NCBI RefSeq assembly: GCF_023074055.1
Contig: NZ_JADPKR010000080.1
Span: forward strand, 1 to 64,000
DNA: 64,000 nt
From: Bradyrhizobium sp. 141
Lineage (GTDB): Bacteria > Pseudomonadota > Alphaproteobacteria > Rhizobiales > Xanthobacteraceae
Direction: 5' to 3'
In this document: in pieces, positions 39,032 to 48,134 of the stretch
How the letters are laid out: each line of letters opens with the position of its first letter
How positions within the stretch are numbered: the first letter of the stretch is position 1
Notes under the pieces: generated by a model
What the model was told of the DNA's origin: nothing
Database searches by the model: none
Seen by the model: only the letters and a program-made list of their open reading frames with translations
Position numbers and translations under genes: made by a program

Positions 39032-39799
39032 CTATTTCAGCGTCGCGCTGAGCTCTTCCGAAAACGCTTCGTTGGTGCGGTCGAGCCTGAGCGGCGTGAC
39101 CGAGACATAGCGCTCGCGCAACGCCGCGAGATCGGTGCCGTCGGCCAGCGTGTCCATCATCGCCGCGCGCTCGAAGCCAATCCAGAAATAGGGATTGCCC
39201 CGACCGTCCTTGCGCTCGTCGATCCTGAGAAAGCCGAGATTGCGTTTGCCCTGGCGCGTGACGCGGATGCCCAGCACATCCTCCGGCGCGCAGGACGGGA
39301 AGTTGACGTTGATGACGGTGTCCTTGGGGATGCCGGCGGCGATCACCTTGCGCAGGATGTCGGGCCCGAATTTGCGCGCGGTGTCCCACGGTGGGCGCTC
39401 GCGGGTCTCGACGCTGAACTCCTGCGATAGCGCGAACGACGGCAATCCCAGAATGGTGCCCTCCAACGCGCCGGCGATGGTGCCGGAATAGACCACGTCC
39501 TCGGCGACGTTACGGCCCTTGTTGACCCCGGACAGCACGATGTCGGGCAGTTTGGGCCCAAGGATATGGCGCGCGCCCATGATGACGCAGTCGGTCGGCG
39601 TGCCGCGCACGGCAAAGTGCCGGGGCCCGACTTCGCGCAGACGCAACGGATCATTCAACGACAGCGAATGCGACACGCCGGATTGGTCGAGCTCGGGGGC
39701 AACGACCCAGACATCGTCGGACAGAGCGCGCGCGATCTCCTCCACGACTTTGAGGCCGGGGGCGTGAATGCCGTCGTCATTGGTGCAGAGAATGCGCAT
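39032..39799 (-). CDS. surE: 5'/3'-nucleotidase SurE
   Basis: 255 residues. Dephosphorylates nucleoside monophosphates and short polyphosphates. Metal-binding N-terminus MRILCTNDDGIHAPGL with the DD pair, the loop LSGVNKGRNVAEDVVYSGTI and Asn95 region, followed by a core SLNDPLRLREVGPRHFAVRGTPTDCVIMG. Part of the surE-serS cluster common in alphaproteobacteria. Confidence 0.96.
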   Translation of the reverse strand: MRILCTNDDGIHAPGLKVVEEIARALSDDVWVVAPELDQSGVSHSLSLNDPLRLREVGPRHFAVRGTPTDCVIMGARHILGPKLPDIVLSGVNKGRNVAEDVVYSGTIAGALEGTILGLPSFALSQEFSVETRERPPWDTARKFGPDILRKVIAAGIPKDTVINVNFPSCAPEDVLGIRVTRQGKRNLGFLRIDERKDGRGNPYFWIGFERAAMMDTLADGTDLAALRERYVSVTPLRLDRTNEAFSEELSATLK

Positions 39800-39904
39800 G
39801 CGAAAGGTCGATTCCAGAAGGGGGTCTGAGCCGTCTTATCCGGCTCTGGCCGATCAGGCAAACCGGCCGCTCGGGGTCCGGTGGCAGGTTCCGGCTCAAT
39901 CCCG

Positions 39905-40267
39905 TTACCGGCGGATGCGCCATTGCGGCAGAAAACGCGCCAGCCTGCCCTCCGCACGCAGCTTCATCACCGGCAGCACCGGGCTCGCGACGGGAGCCTC
40001 GATCACGCCGAGCGCTTCCAATTGCGCAACGAACGGGTTCGACTCCGGCGCCTGCGGAAAGCGCTCGCGCGCCACCGTGAGCGCCTTGTCGAAATCTGCT
40101 GCATTCACACCGGGCTTGGCCCGCCGGCTCTGCACGAGATCGTCGTCCCAGAGCCGCGCGATCTCGATGTCGAGCACGCCGCGCAGGCGCTGGTCCACGG
40201 CCTGGATGCCGGCAGCCGTCACCGCCCATTGTCTGCCGACCCAGAAGATGTCGCGGTGCAAGGCCAT
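39905..40267 (-). CDS. conserved hypothetical protein
   Basis: 120 residues from ATG 40267 (MALHRDIFWVGRQWAVTAAGIQ). The open frame upstream has no Met that fits better. No signal peptide or membrane helix. A mostly helical protein with a conserved aromatic start, a basic end (RFLPQWRIRR) and no domain I recognise. It lies between serS and surE on the same strand (105 bp before surE), which suggests a shared transcript in Bradyrhizobiaceae. Confidence 0.6.
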   Translation of the reverse strand: MALHRDIFWVGRQWAVTAAGIQAVDQRLRGVLDIEIARLWDDDLVQSRRAKPGVNAADFDKALTVARERFPQAPESNPFVAQLEALGVIEAPVASPVLPVMKLRAEGRLARFLPQWRIRR

Positions 40268-40419
40268 GAACGGTGGGGTTCTCGTCGACGGGCCGGCAGG
40301 ATAGCCGGCCGCCCGATCTTCGCAACCGATCGTTTCCAGCATTTCAGACGGGCGAGGCGATTCTTGTCTTGACGCGTTTTTCTTGACGCGAACCGGTATC
40401 CACTTCGCTCGAAAACGCT

Positions 40420-41751
40420 TTACTCGCGCCCGATCACCTTCACGCCGCCCATATAGGGCTGAAGCACGTCGGGGACCGCGATCGAGCCGTTCTCCTGCTG
40501 ATAGGTCTCCATCACGGCGATCAGCGCACGGCCGAGCGCGGTGCCGGAGCCGTTCAGCGTGTGCACGAAACGCGGCTTGCCGTCGGGACCGCGCGAGCGC
40601 GCATCCATACGGCGCGCCTGAAAGTCGCCGCAGACCGAGCAGCTCGAGATCTCGCGGAATGCCCCGCCCTCACCCTGCCCCGGCATCCAGACCTCGATGT
40701 CATAGGTTTTTTGCGACGAGAAACCCATATCTCCGGTGCAGAGCGTCATGACGCGATAGTGCAGATCGAGCTGGCGCAGCACTTCCTCGGCACACGCGAG
40801 CATCCGCTCGTGCTCGTCCTTGCTTGTTTCGGGTGTCGTGATCGAAACCAGCTCGACCTTGGTGAACTGGTGCTGGCGGATCATGCCGCGCGTGTCGCGC
40901 CCGGCGGCGCCTGCCTCCGCACGAAAACACGGCGTCAATGCCGTCAGCCGCATCGGCAATTGCTTCTCGTCAAGAACGGATTCGCGCGCGAGATTGGTGA
41001 GCGACACTTCCGCGGTGGGGATGAGGCCGAGGCGCTCTGTCCTCAGTCGCTCCTGGTCGGGCGCAGCGAGAAGCTCGCCCTTGATTGCCCAGAACTGGTC
41101 GTCCTCGAATTTCGGCAATTGCCCGGTGCCGAACATGATCTCGTTGCGCACCAGCAGCGGCGGATTGATCTCGGTATAGCCGTGCTCGTCGACGTGCAAA
41201 TTCAGCATGAACTGGCCGAGCGCGCGTTCGAGCCGAGCCAGCCCTTTCTTGAGCACGACGAAACGCGCGCCGGAGAGTTTTGCCGCCGCCTCGAAATCCA
41301 TGTCACCGAGCGCGGTGCCGAGATCGTCATGCAGCTTCGGCGCGAAGCTGTAGTTGCGCTTGTTGCCGAACACGTGGTGCTGCACGTTGCCGTGCTCGTC
41401 GACACCGTCGGGCACTTCGTCCAACGGAATGTTCGGGATCGCGGACAGCTCTTTCGTCAGCTCATCGTCGGCGGTCTTCGCGGCGGCCTCGAGCTGCGGC
41501 ATCGTGGTCTTGAGCTCGGCGACCTCCGCCATCAGCTTGGCCGCGCGTGCCTCGTCCTTCGCCTTCTTGGCGTCGCCGATTTCCTTGGAGGCCGCGTTGC
41601 GCCGCGCCTGCGCCTGTTCGGAAGCCAGGATCGCCGCCCGCCGCTTCTCGTCGATCGCGAGCAGCGAGGCCGCCAACGGCTTCAGACCCCGCCGTGCGAG
41701 GCCGGCGTCGAAGGCTTGCGGATTGTCGCGGATCGATCTGATGTCGTGCAT
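40420..41751 (-). CDS. serS: seryl-tRNA synthetase
   Basis: Class II aminoacyl-tRNA synthetase charging tRNA-Ser. 443 residues from ATG 41751 (MHDIRSIRDNP); the open frame upstream reads a dispersed repeat. N-terminal coiled coil (about 28-100) for the tRNA variable arm, class II motif 1 near PPLLV, motif 2 LTPCFRAEAGAAGRDTRGM with the arginine, motif 3 NGSGTALGRALIAVMETYQQ. Usual length about 425-450. Expected to be essential. Confidence 0.97.
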   Translation of the reverse strand: MHDIRSIRDNPQAFDAGLARRGLKPLAASLLAIDEKRRAAILASEQAQARRNAASKEIGDAKKAKDEARAAKLMAEVAELKTTMPQLEAAAKTADDELTKELSAIPNIPLDEVPDGVDEHGNVQHHVFGNKRNYSFAPKLHDDLGTALGDMDFEAAAKLSGARFVVLKKGLARLERALGQFMLNLHVDEHGYTEINPPLLVRNEIMFGTGQLPKFEDDQFWAIKGELLAAPDQERLRTERLGLIPTAEVSLTNLARESVLDEKQLPMRLTALTPCFRAEAGAAGRDTRGMIRQHQFTKVELVSITTPETSKDEHERMLACAEEVLRQLDLHYRVMTLCTGDMGFSSQKTYDIEVWMPGQGEGGAFREISSCSVCGDFQARRMDARSRGPDGKPRFVHTLNGSGTALGRALIAVMETYQQENGSIAVPDVLQPYMGGVKVIGRE

Positions 41752-41762
41752 GGCTGTCTTCC

Positions 41763-41848
41763 CGTCATGGCCGGGTTCATCCCGGCCATCCACGTGTCTG
41801 CCGCCTTAGATCAAGTCGTGGAGGCCCGGGTCAAGCCCGGGCACGACG
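41763..41848. repeat. two palindromes of the GGCCGGG/GCCCGGG family
   Basis: CGTCATGGCCGGG ... CCCGGCCATCCACG (41763-41794) and CGTGGAGGCCCGGG ... CCCGGGCACGACG (41817-41848), facing each other. A dispersed repeat between tatC and serS. Confidence 0.65.
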
Positions 41849-41890
41849 AATCATTGGCTGAACGGCGCTATGATAGAGCGAAAGCGCGCC

Positions 41891-42706
41891 CTACTCCGCC
41901 GGATTGGCTGGCGTCGAGACGTCGGTGCCGGTGGTCGCCTGCGCGGCTGCCGCCGCCTTCTTCTCCACGATCCCGACCGCGATGATCGAGCCCTCGTAGA
42001 GCGCCATGAGCGGGATCGCGAGCGAGCACTGGCTCAGCACGTCGGGCGGGGTCAGAACGGCTGCGATGACAAAGGCGATGACGATGAAATAGCGGCGCTT
42101 CTCGCGCAGCATCTTCGAGGTCACGATGCCGATGCGGCCGAGCAGAGTCAGGATCACCGGAAGCTGGAAGGCGATGCCGAAGGCGAAGATCAGCGACATC
42201 ATCAACGACAGATATTCGCCGACCTTGGGCAAGAGCTGGATCTGCGCGGTCTCGTCGCTGCCGGCCTGCTGCATGCCGAGCGAGAAGCGAACCAGCATCG
42301 GCAGCACGACGAAATAGACCAGCGCCGCGCCGAGCACGAAGAAGAACGGGGTCGCGACCAGATACGGCAGGAAGGCCTGCTTCTCGTGCTTGTACAGCCC
42401 CGGCGCGACGAATTTGTAGATCTGCGTCGCGATAATCGGGAACGAGATGAAGCCGGCGCCGAACAGCGCGAGCTTGAGCTGGGTGATGAAATACTCCAGC
42501 AGCGCCGTGTAGATGAACTTGGAATTCTCCGGACCCGCGATCCACACGAACGGCCAGACCAGCACGTTGTAGATCTGCTTGGCGAAGAAGAAGCAGAAGA
42601 TGAAGGCAATGCCGAAGCCGAGCAGAGCCTTGATCAGCCGCGAACGCAGCTCGATCAAATGGTCCATCAGCGGGGCTTTGCTGGCCTCGATATCGGCGTC
42701 GCTCAT
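41891..42706 (-). CDS. tatC: twin-arginine translocase subunit TatC
   Basis: 271 residues, six membrane helices, recognises the twin-arginine signal peptide. N-terminal MDHLIELRSRLIKALLG motif with the conserved Glu and Arg residues, FISFPIIATQIYKFVAPGLY, then helices ending near IITSKMLREKRRYFIVIAF... The tail (VEKKAAAAAQATTGTDVS) is long and variable. ATG start overlaps the tatB stop (ATGA), so translation is coupled. Last gene of tatABC. Confidence 0.96.
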   Translation of the reverse strand: MSDADIEASKAPLMDHLIELRSRLIKALLGFGIAFIFCFFFAKQIYNVLVWPFVWIAGPENSKFIYTALLEYFITQLKLALFGAGFISFPIIATQIYKFVAPGLYKHEKQAFLPYLVATPFFFVLGAALVYFVVLPMLVRFSLGMQQAGSDETAQIQLLPKVGEYLSLMMSLIFAFGIAFQLPVILTLLGRIGIVTSKMLREKRRYFIVIAFVIAAVLTPPDVLSQCSLAIPLMALYEGSIIAVGIVEKKAAAAAQATTGTDVSTPANPAE

Positions 42707-43218
42707 GACGCTTTGGCGTCCTTGATCGCTTCGGATGGCGCGGTGTCCTGCGCAACCGCTGCCTGCTCGACCTCGCGGGTGATCGCGAGCGGCTCGTTCG
42801 CGGCCGCATGCGCCTCGGCTTCAATGAAGGTCGCGGGCGTCGGGGCCTCCGGCGTTGTGGGCGTCGTCGGCGCTTCACTTGAAGCCGTCGGAGGTTCACC
42901 GGCAGTCGTCGTGGAGGTCTCGGCCGGCTTGTCGAGCGCATCAACGCGCAGCGCGTCGCTGACGTCCTTCTGGAGCGAGGTCAGCGGATTGAATCCCGTG
43001 GCGGCTTCCTTGACCTCGTCGAAGCTCTTCTTGAGGTCGGCCATTTCGGCCTCGCGCATCGCTTCCTGGAACTGGCCCTGGAATTCGGCGGCCATCTTGC
43101 GCGCTTTGCCCAACCATTGTCCGACCATGCGCAGCACGCCCGGCAGCTCTTTCGGGCCGATGGCGATCAGGGCCACGACCCCGATGAGGACCAGTTCACT
43201 CCACCCGATGTCGAACAT
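42703..43218 (-). CDS. tatB: Sec-independent translocase subunit TatB
   Basis: 171 residues. N-terminal membrane helix with the signature MFDIGWSELVLIGVVALIAIGPKELP, an amphipathic helix (VLRMVGQWLGKARKMAAEFQGQFQEAM) and a long Thr/Pro/Glu-rich disordered tail (TSTTTAGEPPTASSEAPTTPTTPE), longer than in E. coli. 86 bp after tatA, overlapping tatC by 4 bp. Confidence 0.95.
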   Translation of the reverse strand: MFDIGWSELVLIGVVALIAIGPKELPGVLRMVGQWLGKARKMAAEFQGQFQEAMREAEMADLKKSFDEVKEAATGFNPLTSLQKDVSDALRVDALDKPAETSTTTAGEPPTASSEAPTTPTTPEAPTPATFIEAEAHAAANEPLAITREVEQAAVAQDTAPSEAIKDAKAS

Positions 43219-43304
43219 GAGGTCTTCCGTTCACGACAGCCGCAGCCGGCCCAACCCTTGCGCGCAGGATCGGGGCGCTGGCCGCGTCTCGCGTGCTCTC
43301 TGGC

Positions 43305-43538
43305 TCAGACGGCCTTGCTGCCGACGTCGGACCGCGCCGCAGTCGGCGCGCCATTGTGTTCGATGGACTTGGCCGGCTCCGGCTTCTCGGCGGGCTTGTC
43401 GTCGTCCTGCATGCCCTTCTTGAATGCCTTGATGCCCTGCGCCACGTCGCCCATCAGATCCGAAATCTTGCCGCGGCCGAACAGCAGCAGGACCACTGCG
43501 ATCACCAGGATCCAGTGCCAAATGCTGAGTGAACCCAT
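43305..43538 (-). CDS. tatA: Sec-independent translocase subunit TatA
   Basis: 77 residues from ATG 43538 (MGSLSIWHWILVIAVVLLLFG); the frame upstream has no membrane helix. Pore-forming protein of the Tat system: membrane helix, hinge FGRGKISDLMGDVAQGIKAFKKGM and short acidic tail. First gene of tatABC. Confidence 0.95.
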   Translation of the reverse strand: MGSLSIWHWILVIAVVLLLFGRGKISDLMGDVAQGIKAFKKGMQDDDKPAEKPEPAKSIEHNGAPTAARSDVGSKAV

Positions 43539-43704
43539 CCTGCAACCCTCCAAACGCGCATGGCCGGGGACCCGGCCGATCTTCACCGAAACCTAGGCTT
43601 GGCAAGGCTCAAAAACAAGGACCAAGGCAGTGCCAATTCGCTGTCGGCACTACGTAATCTTGCTAGTGTTAACCGGTCGCAGGAGCCCGCAAATAGCCCG
43701 GGTG

Positions 43705-44469
43705 TCACTCCTCGGTGCCACCCTCGCCGCCGTCCTCTTTGCCGCTGTCCGCCGTCTCTTCCGGGGACTCCGGCTCGATCGCAGGCGCCAGCGCCAAATC
43801 GAGGTCGTCGCCCGGTTCCAGCGGATCCTCGTCCTCGCGGAGCTGCGGGTCGTCCGACGGCGTCGGCACGCTGAATCCCGTTGGCAGGCGCGAATCCAGC
43901 AGACCCGTGCCTTTCAGCTCCTCGAGACCTGGCAGATCGCCGAGCTGTTCCAGGGTGAACTGCGACAGGAAGTCCTCGGTGGTTCCGAACGTCAGCGGAC
44001 GGCCGGGCGTCTTGCGGCGGCCACGCGGCTTGATCCAGCCGGTCTCCAGCAGCACGTCCAGCGTGCCCTTCGAGGTGACGACGCCGCGGATCTCCTCGAT
44101 CTCGGCGCGCGTCACCGGCTGGTGATAGGCAATGATCGCCAGCACCTCGATCGCCGCGCGCGACAGGCGGCGGGTCTCGGTGCTCTCCCGCGTCATCAGC
44201 CAGGCGAGATCGCCGGCGGTGCGAAAGGTCCATTTGTTGGCGACGCGAACGAGATTCACCCCGCGCAAGGAATAGTCGGCCTGGAGTTGCTCGAGCGCGG
44301 CTTTGACGTCGACGCCCTCGGGCATGCGCTTGGCCAGCGTCGCGGTGTCCAGCGGTTCACTCGAAGCGAACAGCAGCGCTTCCAGCAGCCGCAATTCCTC
44401 GGGACGTGCCTGGGTTTCGTTCTCCATCGGCTCGGCCTCTTCTACCCGCACTTCAGCCAGGCTTGCCAT
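43705..44469 (-). CDS. scpB: segregation and condensation protein B
   Basis: Part of the SMC-ScpAB condensin complex. 254 residues from ATG 44469, chosen because AAGGAG lies just upstream; a GTG at 44490 is in frame. Two winged-helix domains: LRLLEALLFASSEPLDTATLAKRM (about 20) and RRLSRAAIEVLAIIAYHQPVTRAEIEEIRGV (about 97), and LGTTEDFLSQF. The C-terminus is a long acidic tail (GDDLDLALAPAIEPESPEET), common in alphaproteobacteria. 21 bp after scpA. Confidence 0.93.
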   Translation of the reverse strand: MASLAEVRVEEAEPMENETQARPEELRLLEALLFASSEPLDTATLAKRMPEGVDVKAALEQLQADYSLRGVNLVRVANKWTFRTAGDLAWLMTRESTETRRLSRAAIEVLAIIAYHQPVTRAEIEEIRGVVTSKGTLDVLLETGWIKPRGRRKTPGRPLTFGTTEDFLSQFTLEQLGDLPGLEELKGTGLLDSRLPTGFSVPTPSDDPQLREDEDPLEPGDDLDLALAPAIEPESPEETADSGKEDGGEGGTEE

Positions 44470-44490
44470 GGTAGCTTCTCCTTCTTGCAC

Positions 44491-45330
44491 TTAACCGACC
44501 GGCGCATCAGGCGCAGGAACTGCGTCCGGGACCGGTTTCGGGCGCCCCTTTCGGAAATAGATCGGCGCAAACGCCTCTTTCTGGTTCAGCTCCAGCTGAC
44601 CTTCGCGCACCAATTCGAGCGCAGCGGCAAAGCTCGAGGCGAACACCGTCGCGCGCTGCGTCGGATCGGCGACATGCCGGACCAGGAAGTCGTCGAGCAC
44701 GCCCCAGTCATCCTGCTCGCTGATGCTGCCGACCAGCCGCTCCAGCGTGGCGCGCGCCTCGGCGAGCGACCACACCGTGCGCTTGGCCAGATGCACGCTC
44801 GCCAGCACGCGCGACTGGCGCTGCGAGGCATAGGCGGTGAGCAAATCGTACAGCGTCGCCGTGTATTTCGGATGCTTGATCTCGGCGATTTGCTCGGGCT
44901 CGCCGCGCGGGAAAATGTCGCGCTGCAATTGCGGCCTGTTCATCAGCCGGTTGGCGGCTTCGCGAATGGCTTCCAGCCGGCGCAGGCGGTTGGCGAGCGC
45001 CGTCGCCATCTGTTCCGCGCTCGGGCCTTCCGCACTCGGCGGCTCCGGGAGCAGCAGGCGCGACTTCAGGAAGGCGAGCCAGGCCGCCATGACGAGGTAG
45101 TCGGCGGCAAGCTCCAGCCGGATCTTCCGCGCGGCTTCGATGAAGTGGAGGTACTGGTCCGCCAGCGCCAGGATCGAGATCTTGGCGAGATCGACTTTCT
45201 GCTGCCGCGCCAGCGCGAGCAGCAGGTCGAGCGGGCCCTCATAGCCCTCGACGTCCACCACCAACGCCGGCTCACCCTCGGCAAGCTCTGCGGGCCGCCC
45301 GGTTTCGAAGGATAGAATTTCTGCGGTCAT
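44491..45330 (-). CDS. scpA: segregation and condensation protein A
   Basis: Kleisin subunit that bridges the SMC heads and ScpB. 279 residues. The N-terminal SMC-binding motif YEGPLDLLLALARQQKVDLAKISILALADQYL is clear (from about 30), the central linker is charged, and the C-terminal winged helix (ATVFASSFAAALELVREGQLELNQKEAFAPIYFRKG) is complete. Overlaps nagZ by 4 bp (ATGA), so the nagZ-scpA-scpB group is translationally coupled. Confidence 0.94.
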   Translation of the reverse strand: MTAEILSFETGRPAELAEGEPALVVDVEGYEGPLDLLLALARQQKVDLAKISILALADQYLHFIEAARKIRLELAADYLVMAAWLAFLKSRLLLPEPPSAEGPSAEQMATALANRLRRLEAIREAANRLMNRPQLQRDIFPRGEPEQIAEIKHPKYTATLYDLLTAYASQRQSRVLASVHLAKRTVWSLAEARATLERLVGSISEQDDWGVLDDFLVRHVADPTQRATVFASSFAAALELVREGQLELNQKEAFAPIYFRKGRPKPVPDAVPAPDAPVG

Positions 45331-46355
45331 GCGGATGCCGTGTTTGCCCGTGCGATCAATGCGTCCAGCTCAGTGCGTGCGGCGACGCGATCGAGCGGTT
45401 GCGGCGCCCTGCGCGCGGCGAGCGCGGCGTTCGCCCGCTCCAGTGCCCGGCCGGACAGTTCAGGTGTCTGGCCGGCGACCTCGCGCATCTCCTCGATATT
45501 GCCGTTGCAATGCAGGGCCACGTCGCAACCGGCCGCGAAGATGGCGCGGGTTCGCTCCGCGATATTCCCCGACAGCGCGTTCATCGACACGTCATCACTC
45601 ATTAACAAACCCTGGAACCCGATTACGCCGCGAATCACGTCAGCAATCATTGTCGCAGATGTCGTCGCCGGATGGGCGGGGTCGACCGCGCTAAACACAA
45701 CATGTGCAGTCATGGCCATTGGGAGATCCGCCAGCGGCTTGAACGCCGCGAAGTCGGTCTGTTCCAGCTCGTTCCTCGGCGTATCCACCGTCGGCAGCTT
45801 GAAGTGGGTGTCGGCGGTGGCCCGGCCATGGCCGGGAATGTGTTTGAGGACCGGCAGCACGCCGCCCTGCTCCAGCCCTTCGGTGACGGCGCGCGCAATT
45901 GCCGCGACCTTGGCCGGCTCAGTGCCGTAGGCCCGGTTCCCGATGACGGCGTCCGCGCCCGGCACCGGCACGTCGGCCAGCGGCAGGCAATCCACGGTAA
46001 TGCCGAGATCGGCGAGATCGGCCGCCATCAGGCGAGCGCTAAGGCGTGCCGCGGTGAGCCCAAGGTTCGAATCAGTGTCGTACAAGGTCGAGAAAACGGC
46101 GCCCGGCGGATAGACCGGCCAGTGCGGCGGACCCAGCCGCTGCACCCGTCCGCCCTCCTGATCGATCAGGACAGGCGCGTCGGCGACACCTGCCGCTGCC
46201 CGCAATTCCGCAACCAATGCAGCGACTTGAACTGGCGTTGCGACATTGCGCTTGAACAGGATGAAGCCCCATGGGCGCTGGTCGCGGATAAACTCCCGCT
46301 CGACGGCGGTCAGTTCGGTTCCGGATACGCCGGTAATGAAGGCCCGCGTGCTCAT
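45327..46355 (-). CDS. nagZ: beta-N-acetylglucosaminidase
   Basis: Glycoside hydrolase family 3, recycles peptidoglycan GlcNAc-anhydroMurNAc fragments in the cytoplasm. 342 residues. The motif KHIPGHGRATADTHFKLP (Lys, His of the general acid dyad) and the nucleophile loop LLMSDDVSMNAL are present; RVQRLGPPHWP and NRAYGTEP match the family. No signal peptide. Precedes scpA with a 4-bp overlap, the usual alphaproteobacterial arrangement. Confidence 0.95.
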   Translation of the reverse strand: MSTRAFITGVSGTELTAVEREFIRDQRPWGFILFKRNVATPVQVAALVAELRAAAGVADAPVLIDQEGGRVQRLGPPHWPVYPPGAVFSTLYDTDSNLGLTAARLSARLMAADLADLGITVDCLPLADVPVPGADAVIGNRAYGTEPAKVAAIARAVTEGLEQGGVLPVLKHIPGHGRATADTHFKLPTVDTPRNELEQTDFAAFKPLADLPMAMTAHVVFSAVDPAHPATTSATMIADVIRGVIGFQGLLMSDDVSMNALSGNIAERTRAIFAAGCDVALHCNGNIEEMREVAGQTPELSGRALERANAALAARRAPQPLDRVAARTELDALIARANTASA

Positions 46356-46401
46356 AACGGCCGATTAACCCTGACCCGCGAGGGGGTCAAGGAAACGGCC
46401 A

Positions 46402-47994
46402 TTAATTCCTCTGGACGAAGCAGGCGGACAAGCCGGCAGACTTCAGGCTGTTGCAGGCGTGCGTCGCCTCCTCCGCCGAACCATAGGGGCCGGCGAAGGC
46501 GCGGTAGACGACCCCCTTGCCCTTGTCGGAGAGGTCCACGCGCTTGATCACCGGCGAACGGGAGCCGAGCACGCTGCCATACTTGTTCTGAAGCACGCGG
46601 TACGACGCGGCGGCGCTATCCTCGCTCTGCTGCGAGGAGACCTGCACGATGTAGCCGCCACCGCCGCTGCTCGCGGGCGCGATTTGCGTCGGGGCGGTCG
46701 CAGCCATCCGTTGCGGCGGCTCAGTCGCCGGTGCCGATTGCGGCGCCAGCGACATCGGCTGGTTGGCGCTGGCATTGGCCGAGGTCGGCGGATTGCGCGG
46801 CGCGGCCGGTGCGATGACGGGCGCAGCAACAGGCCTCGGTGCAGTCGTCGTGGGCGTGGGCCTCGCGGCAGCGGCCGATTGCGGCGTGGCGCTATCGGTC
46901 TGATCGCCCTTCACGGCCACGGTCCTGATCGCGCGCGGCGAATTGTTCGGCAGCGTGCCGTTGCTCGCGGCCACCCCCGCGCCCGGCGGCGGCACCGTGG
47001 ACGGCGACACGCTCGCGACCGACGGCGGGTTCGCATTCTGGTTCAACGGCGGGAACACCACGCGGGGACCGCCCGCCTTGGCATTGACGTCGACCGGCGC
47101 CTCTTCGCGCGGCACGATCTTTTCGGAGCCATCGCCGCTCACCATGCGATCCGGCACCTTGGCCGAGGAATCCGCTGGCGCGGGCACGATCTTGGTCGGG
47201 GTGTTGTCGGCCTTGATGATCGGCGGCTCGCCGCTGCGGGGCGAGCCGACATAGGTCTTGTAGGCGAACGCGGCGCCCGTCCCGACCACGGCAAGCGCCA
47301 GGATCGCCGCGACTGTCATCATGCCGCCGCGCTGCTTCTTCGGCTCCTCGAGCTCTGCCTCGGGATAATCGTTCTGGTAGGCGTAGGGATCGTCGGGATA
47401 GGCCGGATCGCGCTGATAGTCCTGCTCGCCTGCCTCCAGCCGGCCGTAGAGCGCATCGTCGTAGCGCGCCGGGTCGGGCTGCTGATGCGACTCCGGATAG
47501 GCCTGTTGCTGGTAGGCGTGATCCTGCTGCTGGTAAGCCTGCCCCTGGTAGGCGCGATCCTGATAGGCGTGATCCTGATAGGCCTGCGGCTGATGATGAT
47601 CAGCCTCCGGCGCGGCGGGCTGGGCTGAATAGCGATGCAGCGGATGGACCGGATTCACGGAGACGGGATAGTCAGGCTCCGGCGCGGGTGCCGGCGGCGG
47701 CTGCACATTGGCACGTCGCATCCATGAGGGCGGCCCGGGCGGTGTCGGCGGGGCCGGCTCGGCATAGTCCTGCTGATAATCGCCCTGCCGATCGTCGTCG
47801 GCCTGATAGCTCTGTGAGGGCGCAGCGCCTGCCGGCGGGCGCGCGCCGGGCCGCGCCTGCGCAGCGAAAGGATCGGTCTGTCCGATCAGGCGGGCGAGCT
47901 CAGCCAAGGGATCGCTTTCCGTCCTTCCATGCGGGTCGCCACCGCGACCATAGTCATCGGAAGGAAACGGTCTGTCCTGATATCGTTCGGCCAT
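46402..47994 (-). CDS. SPOR-domain membrane protein
   Basis: 530 residues from ATG 47994 (MAERYQDRPF). Cytoplasmic N-terminal half is long, disordered and rich in Tyr/Gln/Asp/Pro with tandem repeats AYQDHAYQDRAYQGQAYQQQ (about 145-175), then a membrane helix (MMTVAAILALAVVGTGAAFAY, about 250), a proline-rich periplasmic linker and a C-terminal SPOR domain (about 455-530; GGYIVQVSSQQSEDSAAASYRVLQNKYGSVLGS) that binds denuded glycan at the division septum. A type II topology division-linked protein. Placed 140 bp after argS. Confidence 0.9.
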   Translation of the reverse strand: MAERYQDRPFPSDDYGRGGDPHGRTESDPLAELARLIGQTDPFAAQARPGARPPAGAAPSQSYQADDDRQGDYQQDYAEPAPPTPPGPPSWMRRANVQPPPAPAPEPDYPVSVNPVHPLHRYSAQPAAPEADHHQPQAYQDHAYQDRAYQGQAYQQQDHAYQQQAYPESHQQPDPARYDDALYGRLEAGEQDYQRDPAYPDDPYAYQNDYPEAELEEPKKQRGGMMTVAAILALAVVGTGAAFAYKTYVGSPRSGEPPIIKADNTPTKIVPAPADSSAKVPDRMVSGDGSEKIVPREEAPVDVNAKAGGPRVVFPPLNQNANPPSVASVSPSTVPPPGAGVAASNGTLPNNSPRAIRTVAVKGDQTDSATPQSAAAARPTPTTTAPRPVAAPVIAPAAPRNPPTSANASANQPMSLAPQSAPATEPPQRMAATAPTQIAPASSGGGGYIVQVSSQQSEDSAAASYRVLQNKYGSVLGSRSPVIKRVDLSDKGKGVVYRAFAGPYGSAEEATHACNSLKSAGLSACFVQRN

Positions 47995-48134
47995 CGTGAT
48001 GATGCGTCCCTTCGGGAAAGCCGCGCGCCCCTCGACCAAGGCACGGCTTTCGACCCACAAGGCTTTCAACCAAGTCTAAGCGATCCGGCTTCTGCCGGTT
48101 ACCCCCGAATTTCCCTTAAGTAGTTCGCCCCAAA

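Noticed and set aside
46055..46075. GGTTCGAATC resembling a tRNA T-loop
   Set aside because: Inside nagZ, with no matching acceptor, D or anticodon arms around it.
47505..47590. Tandem repeats as a CRISPR array
   Set aside because: Units are 15-21 bp, contiguous and in frame in a protein; no spacers.
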